Assembly (NCBI GenBank): GCA_016802295.1
Contig: JAESIW010000071.1
Span: 62,001 to 126,000, forward strand
Reading direction: 5' to 3'
DNA: 64,000 nt
Origin: Brachionus rotundiformis
Lineage: Eukaryota > Rotifera > Eurotatoria > Ploima > Brachionidae
Below the pieces are notes generated by a model. The model was given only the letters and a program-made list of their open reading frames with translations, was not told where the DNA came from and ran no database searches. Position numbers and translations under genes: made by a program. Positions 55,301 through 64,000 of this stretch are shown here, piece by piece. Each line of letters starts with the position of its first letter. The first letter of the stretch is position 1.

Positions 55301-57351
55301 TCAATGGCAGTTGCCACATTTTGGATGGCATGGCTTTCCGGCAGCAAAGTTGCACTTACACCCCTATATTTGTAAATATAGAAAAATAAACTTAAAATAT
55401 AAGGTTAAAATTTTACTCCTGACGTGTCGCCACGACCTTTGGGACCCCATCTAGCACCTTTTACCAAAACAAATAGATAATTTTTTAGAGATTTTTTTTC
55501 TCCTATATTTACCTCTAGTGGCCCAGCATATCTCTATTTTGCACATGGCACATTGTAGCCAGTCACAACCATCTTGCTTACAAACAATTATCTTGCATCC
55601 GGGACAATACATTGCTTTTCCATTTTTTACCAATTTCTTTCAGAAAAAATAAAGACAGTCAAGCTTAATTAGAATTATAAAGCTAAAAAATACTTCTAAG
55701 GCGTCCATATTTTTTTTGGCATTCAAATCGTTACCTGCATTTATTTTCAAATCATCTTGATACTCCTGACATGTTTTTCCCATATGAATTGTATTACACA
55801 GCAAACAATTGACTTTTTCACATACTGGACAATCAAAAAAGTTTAAATTATCCTCAGATACACAAAATCCGATGCAATCAGGAGTCTTGCAGTGGACCGT
55901 GTTGTTCATGGAAGCCTCGGAAATTCTCAAAATCTTCAATTCGTATTTAGCTAAGTCATCCTTGGAGAGCAAAGCTCGGATTTCTCTTTCCTGAATGGCC
56001 GCATTGCAGACATAATCATTGTTGTATGGGCAATTAATGGCCGGATCTTCCGCGTGATTTATATGGCCTTTTAAACATTCTCTACAACATGATAATTATT
56101 ATTATCACTTTGGTTAATTGAAATTAATAAAATTAAACTTGCAAAAAACATGTAGACATTCTTTTAGCACAATGCCTTGTGATACAGCTACATTTTTATC
56201 TAGGCATATTTGGCAATCAAATGGTTCAAAATTTTCAGCTATATCCTGGTTATAGTAAGCTGCTAGCTCGTTGTAGTCAATTTCCATTTTTGTCTCATTA
56301 ATTGGTTCGGACAAAGCGTCTAAACCTGTCCATAAACTCTTTAAATAGACCGTACAATTAAAGTCACTAGATGAATCTGCATTCGAGCTTGTAGTTGGTC
56401 GCACAACTTGGTACATTTGTAAAGCATTTGAATCATCTGTTTGGAAGTCATTTATCAAAACAATCAAATCATCCTCACTTAAACCATAACTGGCAGATAT
56501 CTTAATTTTAATTGTTAATGTCGACTTAGACAAAAGTATCAAAAATTAATGTTTTCTTTTTTTTTCTTTAATTTTAGATAATAAACTATGCAAGAAATAC
56601 TTGTTTTTTTAAATCTAAAACAGTAAATTCATTAGCTTGAAGCTTCAAAACCATATTACACGTGTTCTTATCTCTTATTAACTTAACACTGACGTGACTT
56701 AACTTTTCTTGCTCATCTTTTTCCAATTTATCCACTCTTTCACACTCAGCCAATTTGACTTGTACTTTGTTTCTTCTGGCAATTAATTCTCTAACAATTT
56801 GAATAGAATTTTCTACATTTTCCTCATTTATTGAGTTTTCCAAAGAAAGACATAGTTCTTGGGAACTTGGTATCTTGTGTGTTGGTTCGTCCATGCTGAC
56901 CAGATCAGTGGACGGCTCTATTTTAGATGACAAAATAAAAATTTCATTTAAATTTCCAATAGCTGCAATAAATTCGCTGGACTTTGCTTCATTGCTGAAT
57001 TCGATCCAGTAACTTATTTTCAACCGCGGGTCTTGTTGTCTCAAGTTGATCCGACCCGATTTGACTTTTAATAAATCTGTGTTTAAATCATTTAATTTGC
57101 ATTTAAGGTAAATTGTTGATGAATCTTCCTCGCTTAGGATAATATCTAAAAAATTGGTACTCTCATTTTCAGTAATTTCAATTTTTCCTCTTCTGGACAG
57201 AATTGTAGACTTTACCATGTGATAATCATTTGAATCACTTCTATATATGGTCAATTCACTAAAAGAGATAATAATCATTTCTTTTTAAATTATAATTATT
57301 TTTGAATGAAAATAATTACTTACATGTAATATATGAATTTTTTATTTCCAT
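55301..57351 (-). CDS. RBCK1: RBCK1/HOIL-1-type RBR E3 ubiquitin ligase
   Basis: Multi-exon. Exon 1 (MEIKNSYITCN, ATG at 57349-57351) joins a second exon with a PH-like region (ELTIYRSDSNDYHMVKSTIL, LRQQDPRLKISYWIEFSNEA). Then a helical LTM-like segment and a UBL (EFTVLDLKKQ, ISASYGLSEDDLIVLINDFQ) split by an intron. The RBR follows: RING1 CQICLDKNVAVSQGIVLKEC LHVFC; IBR HCKTPDCIGFCVSEDNLNFF, CPVCEKVNCLLC; RING2 YCPGCKIIVCKQDGCDWLQC with its catalytic Cys in DGCDW. The tail RWGPKGRGDTSGG then PCHPKCGNCH is the HOIL-1 signature. HOIL-1 is a subunit of the linear ubiquitin assembly complex. The NZF finger usual between UBL and RBR is not visible. Confidence 0.9.
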
Positions 57352-57704
57352 AGTTATATAGTAAAATCTAAGACGAAAAATTATTAATATTTTTGTCTCG
57401 ATTTTTTTTTAAATTAAGTTTTAAAATTACTCATTTATTAAAAAAAAAAGGTTTTATATATATATATATCTATACTATTTGTTAAATTATACTTCCGGTA
57501 AGACTTATTGACCAATGGAATGGACAAATGAGGAAAATTGCAAAGGATTTTACAAGTTTTGTTTGAAAATTTATGTTTTCTTAATAATAAAAAATCTAAG
57601 TAAAAAATTATTATTAATTGACTTTAATTTTTCATAATGTTAATTTAGAATTAATAAAAAACATTAAAATTATTAATTAATTTTGACAAATAGAATAGAA
57701 ATAA
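57352..57704. promoter_or_regulatory. Shared upstream region of RBCK1 (-) and PIGM (+)
   Basis: 353 bp between divergent starts, with a TATATATATATATC run near 57457-57470 that could act as a core promoter or just be a simple repeat. Confidence 0.4.
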
Positions 57705-59044
57705 ATGTTAATATTAAAAAGTTTAAATTTTAACTTTTTTGCTGCGTTTTTAATCCGGATTATCTTTACATTTTACGGATTTTATCACGACTATCAAGCA
57801 TCGAATGTAAAGCATGATCAGCAAATACCAAAGTATACGGATGTTGATTACCAGGTATTTACCGATGCAGCCTCTTTTGTGTACCAAGTAAATTGCTGAA
57901 ACAAAAAAATTACCCAATGTAATTATTAAATTAAAGTTAAAATCTCCTTATCTGAGAGATACATATCGCTACACACCAATTCTATCGTATTTAATGTTAC
58001 CAAACATATTTTGGATAGAATCGTTTGGTAAATTTTTATTTGTTCTATTCGATTTGCTATGCGGACTCTTGATATATAAGATAAACCAACTAAATCAAGC
58101 AGATAAAGAAAAAAATTTGTACTCAATTCTATTCTGGTTCTACAATCCAATTACCATAGCAATTGCCAGCCGTGGAAATGCCGAAAGTTTAATGTCATTT
58201 CTGGTCCTTAACTTTGTCTTTTTCCTAAAAAGAAAAAATTACATTCTATCCGGTTTATTCTTTGGTCTGGCGATCCATTTCAAAATATATCCAGTCACAT
58301 ATGCTTTGGCAATAGTGTTATATGTATCTCAGTTTAATCAGTTAATTAAAAAAAATAATCTCTTATCAATTATAAAATCTATTTTATTCAATGTAAAACT
58401 GCAAAAATTTTGTCTATCTGCTTTGGCAATTTTGTCCCTGTTGACATATTTTTTTTATCTAAAATATGGCTATATATTTTTATACGAGACATATCTTTAC
58501 CATTTGGTTCGCAAGGACGTCCGTCACAATTTCAGTCCCTACTTTTACATGCTTTATTTGACGGACACAACAGAGCTTGGCTTTATCAAATACTTCAGTT
58601 TCTTGCCCCAGATGATTCTCATTTTATCAGCTTCATTCTATTTACATGATCAAATTGAGCTGTGTCTATTTTTTATCACATTTACTTTTGTCACATTTAA
58701 CAAAGTCTGCACATCGCAGTACTTTGTATGGTATCTCAGCTTAATTCCTTTATTAGGTCCCTTTTTGAAGATAAAATTTTATCAAGTGGTGACATACTTT
58801 GCACTGTGGATGCTTGGACAAGTAAAATTTTTAATTGTTTTATTCCTAAATTATCAAATTATTACTTTAAATTAAACTAAAGTCAATCTGGCTATACTGT
58901 GCTTATGAAGTCGAATTTAATGGAACCAATGCTTTTATGTTTATATGGCTTGCTGGTCTATTTTTTGCCCTAATAAATTGCCTAATTGGAAAAAGAATTT
59001 TCTTAAACTTGTATACTAATAATAAAATTGTTCAACAAAAATAA
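57705..59044 (+). CDS. PIGM: GPI mannosyltransferase 1 (PIG-M)
   Basis: Three exons: 57705-~57889, ~57941-~58821, ~58876-59044. A polytopic membrane protein whose luminal YTDVDYQVFTDAA holds the DxD catalytic motif. Family blocks: SPYLRDTYRYTPILSYLMLP, NPITIAIASRGNAESLMSFL, FGLAIHFKIYPVTYALAIVL, YETYLYHLVRKDVRHNFSPY, FYMLYLTDTTELGF, FVTFNKVCTSQYFVWYLSLI, and the last exon SIWLYCAYEVEFNGTNAFMF then IWLAGLFFALINCL. PIG-M with PIG-X adds the first mannose to the GPI anchor at the ER. Full length (about 410 aa). It ends about 110 bp before the convergent KCNQ stop. Confidence 0.94.
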
Positions 59045-59154
59045 TTAATAGAAAATTTATTTAATTTATTTAAAATATTAAAGATTAAAAATAAAATAAG
59101 ATAACATTTTTTTTATTATATATAACTTGATAACTATTAACAAATGATACGAAA

Positions 59155-61295
59155 CTAAATTTTAGAATCAAGTAATCGGTCTATTTTACTAGATAGATTA
59201 TCCAAGATAATCTCGATGCGCTCTACTCGTTCATTAAGCATCTGTGGATCATTTGGGTTATCTTGTTTTGATCTTTCCAATTTGTGCGAATCTGGACTTA
59301 CGCTGGCAACTTTCCGTACACTCCTGCGATTAGATCCACGCCGCAGAACTTCACCAGGCTTCGGCCATGCAGAATTATTTTTCTGTTCAGCATAAGATGG
59401 ACTGTTTGGCGAAAAATCATAGTTCACACTTCGATTTAGAGCAAAATTGTTCATTTGGTCAATTTTTCTCTGTAAATCTTTCATTTTTAACAAAATGTCC
59501 ATGTTGCCTTGGGTATATTGCTCAATGACATCCTTGAAATCATAGGGCTTAAATGCCAATTTAAATTTTTGCTTGGCACGAAAGAATTTAAGAATCAGAA
59601 TGGTTCTAATTAAAAGCAAATGTTCAGGCGACAATTTCATCAAAATTGAATACTCTCGGCTCGTGTGGGAATAATTGGAACCTGCCGAGCTACTTGGACC
59701 ATAAAAGTTCTTTGGATTCAAAAATTTGGAATTCTCATCAATCAATGTCTCATCTTTGATTTGGGTCTCTTTAATTTCTTGACCAATGAAGCCATTTTCG
59801 GCTAGTTTATTCTTTTGAGGCGAGTCAAGACCTGCAAAATATAAATTTTTATTATCATTATTTAAATAAAATGAGTCTAAGTGGTTTTTTAGGCGACGCA
59901 ATGATGTACTGTAGATTGGTTTGGACAAATCAAATGTTGCCACAGTTGCAATCAAACTGGACAAGTTTGACGACGACAAAAAAAGAGTTGCTTTCATGCG
60001 CCACCAAGATTGGATCAGTCCAGCTGCTGCAGGCAACAGGCGGTTAAATTGCTTTTTCTTATTTTTTTGCTCGACCTTAAGAGCAAAACCAGAGCCTATG
60101 ATACCACCAGGTAGTGTCCAGAACGCCACACCAACAATGCACAATGTTGTTGAGACTATTTTTCCGGCAAAGGTACGAGGCGAGCGATCACCTGAGGCAA
60201 AAATTTAGAAAAAAATTAATTAATAATGCTTTCTTTACCATATCCAATGGTTGTCATTGTAATAATTGACCAATAAATCGCGTCTGCATAAGTCAAAAAT
60301 TGGTTGTCATCATTTTTCACTGTAAAAGGCTTCTCGAAGTACAAAATCAAGTAAGAACTAAAAAGAAGGATAATGACCGCTATGTAAACACAACTTAAAA
60401 GCTCAAATCTGTGCTGTTTTATCACTTTGGTAAGAATAACCCATGTCTGAGCTTGTCTGTCAATGTACAAAAATCTAAATATTTGGAAAAATTTCAGTGC
60501 TGACAAGGCCTCGGGACCAAGTTCGAGAAAATTTCGCCTCTTTATGTATCCAGTGGACAAGATAATCACCGATATGACAATCAGTGTGAGCTCAATTAGC
60601 TGGATAGGTCTAAAAATGAACCTGAGTTTGCCCTGAAAGCCTTTAAATGCCAGTCTTTGGTCAACACACCAGAAACGAATCAGAAACTCAAGACTAAAGT
60701 ATGCGGTGACAAAGAGCTCGTAGGCGAACATCAATTTATGGGCCATGTCACCAAATGATTTAATGGTTGTTAAAGCACCAATTAAGATGGATCCAAAAAC
60801 AAGTGTGAAAATGAATATCCTATAGATGAGACCGGACAGTCCAGTTGGACGTTCCAGCACGCAATAAGCTCTTGATTTAAATGAGTTTAATTTTTTTTTA
60901 AAATTTTTCAATGAACTGTGATCTGAATTGGATTTAATTGATTGAATGGAAGCGATGCGTCTTTTCTTGATCTCGTCACTTTTCAGCTTGTTCAACTGGT
61001 CATGCAAATTGCCACTGCTTTCTGACAATTTTTTCTTCATTGGCATCTTATCTCTTGTTGGTTCTCGACTCAACTTAAACTGAAGTTGTTTTTTAATGCT
61101 GTTCTTAGCAAATAACTTTTTATCATTTAGATTCTTTTCGTTCACTGTTTTGCTATAAGATTCTGTATCATGAACGTGGCCAGTCAAGTCATCCAAACTA
61201 CGTACCTTTGGCTTGAATTTCAAGTCATCTGTAATCAAAAAGCTGTTGTGGACATCGGGCGGATATGGTTCATGAATATTGGCGTATTGGTCCAT
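59155..61295 (-). CDS. KCNQ: KCNQ (Kv7) voltage-gated potassium channel
   Basis: Two exons, 60238-61295 and 59155-60193; the intron lies inside GYG|D of the filter region. A basic N-terminus leads to S1 (RAYCVLERPTGLSGLIYRIF) through S6. Selectivity filter TTIGYG; S6 LPGGIIGSGFALKVEQK; calmodulin helix A LPAAAGLIQSWWRMK; helix B RAKQKFKLAFKPYDFKDVIE then QYTQGNMDILLKMKDLQRKI; C-terminal coiled coil RVERIEIILDNLSSKIDRLL. Kv7 channels set slow, subthreshold potassium currents. Oddities: S4 (ALSALKFFQIFRFLYIDRQ) keeps fewer positive charges than KCNQ1, and the gating PAG motif is PGG. The ATG at 61293-61295 (MDQYANIHEPY) is the only plausible start seen; an upstream exon is possible. Confidence 0.92.
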
Positions 61296-62372
61296 GACTA
61301 GCACAAATTGAGCCTAAAAAAACCCTTAGACACTTTTGTCTGTTTTCAATTTACTAGATGAAAGATAAAATTCTCTTTTTTTAATTAAATTTAAATTATG
61401 AAACATTATCTTCCAACTTAAATTTTATTTTATTGTTAACTAGGAAAATCAAGCAATCATTTTGATAAAGTAGTGTTCCTAACCTTTTTTTTTATTTAAT
61501 TAGAAACTAAATTTTAAAATTTAATCTAAAAAGTAATAAAATAAAATATAAAAAACAAGCTCAAATAAAGCTTTATTAAATTATAATTGATAAATTTTTT
61601 TTGAAATTGTTATAAAAATTGATTAAAATTTAGATAAGATTCTTCAAGAGTATTAGACTTAAAAAAAAACTAGTTCATTTGTTTCTTTTTTAAAAATGGA
61701 AGTTGAAAAATTAATTTGACACTTAATAAATAAATAAATTTTTTAAATTTTATAATTATTTTATAACAATTGTGCTCAAAATATTGGTTAATTGAAATGA
61801 TTTTTATTTGATAAGATTATAAAATTTTAAGTAAAACGTAGCATTTTAATTGTGCTTAACAATTTAAATATTTTTTGTAATTCAATAATCTTAGATAACA
61901 TTTATGCTATAAAATAAAAGGTAAAGAAATATCAAAAAAGTATTCATAAGGTTTGTCGATTTTGAAAATAAAGAAAAAATAATAAGTGTAATTTTTTGCT
62001 TATGTTTTAATTTTATAAAAAATTAAGGTAATATCAACAAATAAAAATATTTTAATTTTACTTAAGACGCTTCAAAATAACTTACTATAATACATGTTAT
62101 TTATCTAGTTTTTATTAGTATATCTTGTCAAACCTGGCGACAAACAAAAAAATTAATTTTCGTATATAAAAAAAAAATTTTTCTTTTTATTCTAAAATTT
62201 ACTTAATAAAATGTTATTATATTATATTTATCATATTTTGTTTTAGCAAATATCACTAATTCGATATTTATATTTAATTAAAATCAAGAGCCAGCTATTG
62301 AGAAAAAGCGCTAATTTTTAGCATATTCCAAAATTAAAATTTTATTTTAAAACTTAATTAAATAAATAAAAA
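61296..62372. other. 1.1-kb AT-rich spacer between KCNQ (-) and CatSper (+)
   Basis: No gene or structured RNA seen. It must contain both promoters. A GTTTTAG acceptor-like site occurs near 62246, about 125 nt before the CatSper ATG. Confidence 0.45.
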
Positions 62373-63455
62373 ATGATAAAAATATTTATTTTCAAATGTA
62401 TTATTTTTCTTACGGTGATGACTGGCATATTGGTAATGTGTCTTGAGACATATCCCTATCTAAACGAAAAGTATTCATCATTTTTTCACACTATAGACAA
62501 TGTATGCATATTGATTTATCTGATCGAATTCATATACAAAATTTATGATGAGCATTTTGCCTATTTTAGGGATATTTGGAATTTGATAGATTTTTTTACA
62601 CTTATAGTTAGCTTAATAGATAGCATTATAGTGGCGAGTGTGAGCTTTTCAGTTGACTCGCCACTGTTATACGAGCCAAACTTGAATCACTCGCTGATTT
62701 TAAATGATAAAAAGTCAAATGAAGAGATAAATAATTTGTCTAATGTGTTCAAAATACTCAAGGTGCTGCGGATATTCCGAGCCCTAAAGGCGCTTCGGCT
62801 GCTCCGCACCATAAAGCTTTTGTTCAGCTTAAAAATAATACTCAAAACATGTAGCAAGTCATTTAGATCACTCAGTGCCATACTGTTCCTGATAACTCTA
62901 ACCTTATTCAATTTTTCTGTAGTTGGTTGTGGTCTTTTTTCTAGTTTGGATGAAAAAAAATTTGGGAGTTTTTTCAAAGCCATGTTTACTCTTTTTCAAG
63001 TACTAACTCTGGACGATTGGTACTCAATATACAAAGATAATAGCTCAAATCTAACTAACCATAACAAAAAATTAGAGAGCAACATTTTAATATTATTTCT
63101 GATAATTTATCTTGTCATTGAGTATTTTATAATGCTCAATCTGTTTATTGCTGTTTTGGTGGATAATTTTAACCTTTCTTTGGAAAATAGTAAAGCTATC
63201 TCTGAAGAAAAAGACTCTTCTGAGCAAAAAACCGAGGACGAAGAAGAAAGCTTTTTTCAATTAAAAGAAACATTGGAACAGTTTAACAGAGCCACTGAGC
63301 CATTTATTCCCACCAAGCAAAATCAATTATTAGACAAGCACTTTAAGCTATTGTCTCTTATAGAAAAAAATACTTTTCAATTGAAAAAGAGCTACTCGTT
63401 GATGGAATATTTGGTGAATATTACCAATCTTGAGAATGAGAATGAATTTATTTAA
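62373..63455 (+). CDS. CatSper-type sperm cation channel subunit, intronless
   Basis: 360 residues with a single six-helix ion-channel domain, unlike four-domain Cav/Nav channels. S1 FKCIIFLTVMTGILVMCLET; S2 HTIDNVCILIYLIEFIYKIY; S3 DIWNLIDFFTLIVSLIDSII; S4 KILKVLRIFRALKALRLLRT with regularly spaced Arg/Lys; S5 AILFLITLTLFNFSVVGCGL; pore FTLFQVLTLDDWYSIYKD; S6 YFIMLNLFIAVLVDNFNLSL. The pore TxDxW motif and S6 are typical of CatSper alpha subunits, and ETYP in S1 plus LDDW favours CatSper1. CatSper forms the alkaline-activated Ca2+ channel of the sperm flagellum. It lacks the His-rich N-terminus of mammalian CatSper1. A Glu-rich coiled-coil tail follows. Confidence 0.85.
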   Translation: MIKIFIFKCIIFLTVMTGILVMCLETYPYLNEKYSSFFHTIDNVCILIYLIEFIYKIYDEHFAYFRDIWNLIDFFTLIVSLIDSIIVASVSFSVDSPLLYEPNLNHSLILNDKKSNEEINNLSNVFKILKVLRIFRALKALRLLRTIKLLFSLKIILKTCSKSFRSLSAILFLITLTLFNFSVVGCGLFSSLDEKKFGSFFKAMFTLFQVLTLDDWYSIYKDNSSNLTNHNKKLESNILILFLIIYLVIEYFIMLNLFIAVLVDNFNLSLENSKAISEEKDSSEQKTEDEEESFFQLKETLEQFNRATEPFIPTKQNQLLDKHFKLLSLIEKNTFQLKKSYSLMEYLVNITNLENENEFI

Positions 63456-63864
63456 TAATTTTAAATTAAGTATTTAAATTAGTAATTAGGAGATTTTATT
63501 TTTAATAAAAGTTTTGAATAAAAAATCTGGCTTTTATTTAAATTTTAGTTTTTCAAGTATATTTTATTTTTTAAACAATGATTAATTATTTCCAAGTGCT
63601 GAATTCTTTGCTAAAAATTGAGCTTAATGTTTGAGTCATTGGAAATGTTTAGACCAGGTTTATCAACTAGCTGCATTTTGCCATTTTTCATATTAAAAAT
63701 AGAAAGAGATAACAAACAAACATTTTAAAACAATTAGTCTTAAATTTAAATTTTTTAAATTAATTTTTTATTTTCAAATTAAACAAAAAAAAAAACAATA
63801 GGTATAAATTAAAAATTATTTTTTTATTTTTTTTAATGAACAATATCATTTTTATATGTCAAAA
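63456..63864. other. Intergenic, no gene seen
   Basis: AT-rich spacer between two convergent genes. Confidence 0.5.
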
Positions 63865-64000
63865 TCACTCTGTTAATTCGCTTCCTTCTTCGCACAATCT
63901 ATTGATAATAAGGCGAACATTTCTCATACAGTCTTGGCACGTTTCTACACTCTCAGTGTGCCTTGAGCATGTTGTCAAATTTTCATTAAAATTTCCAGGC
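63865..64000 (-). CDS. 3' end of an unidentified cysteine-containing protein
   Basis: Minus-strand open frame entering from the right edge and ending at TGA 63865-63867. It reads PGNFNENLTTCSRHTESVET, then CQDCMRNVRLIINRLCEEGS and ELTE. Four cysteines in 45 residues (C-x9-C-x2-C-x10-C) suggest a disulphide- or metal-bearing region. Codon use is clearly coding. Too little is present to assign a family. Confidence 0.6.
   Translation of the reverse strand, partial: PGNFNENLTTCSRHTESVETCQDCMRNVRLIINRLCEEGSELTE

Noticed and set aside
1..64000. CRISPR arrays, tRNA genes, bacterial operons or phage
   Set aside because: No spaced direct repeats, no cloverleaf-like tRNA found by eye, and all genes have eukaryotic splice structure. 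A tRNAscan run would settle the tRNA point.

Overview
This is nuclear DNA from an animal (metazoan). The evidence is spliced genes with short GT-AG introns (mostly about 40-80 nt), very AT-rich intergenic and intron sequence, and a metazoan gene set: KCNQ channel, CatSper channel, DIRAS GTPase, HOIL-1 type RBR ligase, YTHDC1 and condensin subunit G. The compact, AT-rich layout and a probable spliced-leader RNA linked to 5S rRNA would suit a small invertebrate such as a rotifer or orthonectid. I cannot name the taxon from this window alone.

Layout. 1-8.4 kb: end of a cathepsin C gene (+), RBM17/SPF45 (-), TELO2 (-) and YTHDC1 (+). 8.4-15.9 kb: a gene-poor block holding several small multi-exon genes built from short symmetric phase-1 exons, a foldback repeat and possible transposase debris. 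The block is bracketed by two copies of the YTHDC1 3' end. 16.3-20.5 kb: NUP42 (+), POLD3 (-) and an intronless F-box gene (+). 20.5-22.6 kb: no convincing gene. 22.6-29.8 kb: a tight same-strand cluster of NCAPG, EDEM1, a secreted prokineticin/Dickkopf-like cysteine-rich protein and WDR82. 31.3-34.8 kb: a KDM7/PHF8 histone demethylase.

35.2-46.9 kb: a repeat landscape of six 5S rRNA genes and six copies of a conserved ~145-nt transcription unit, best read as a spliced-leader (SL) RNA gene. In five of the six cases they are divergently paired, and the pairs form mirror-image units. SANBR (-) and PHF20 (+) lie between these units, and a 650-base assembly gap falls inside one of them.

47.4-64 kb: DR1/NC2-beta (-), glycerate kinase GLYCTK (+), DIRAS (-), an unidentified small gene (+), RBCK1/HOIL-1 (-), PIGM (+), KCNQ (-), a CatSper-type cation channel (+) and the 3' end of an unidentified gene (-).

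Most genes are housekeeping and functionally independent. Recurrent themes are RNA processing (RBM17, YTHDC1, NUP42), chromatin and transcription (WDR82, KDM7, PHF20, DR1, SANBR), genome maintenance (TELO2, POLD3, NCAPG) and ER glycoprotein handling (EDEM1, PIGM). Several genes have a splice-acceptor-like sequence 14-20 nt before the start codon, which agrees with SL trans-splicing but does not prove it.
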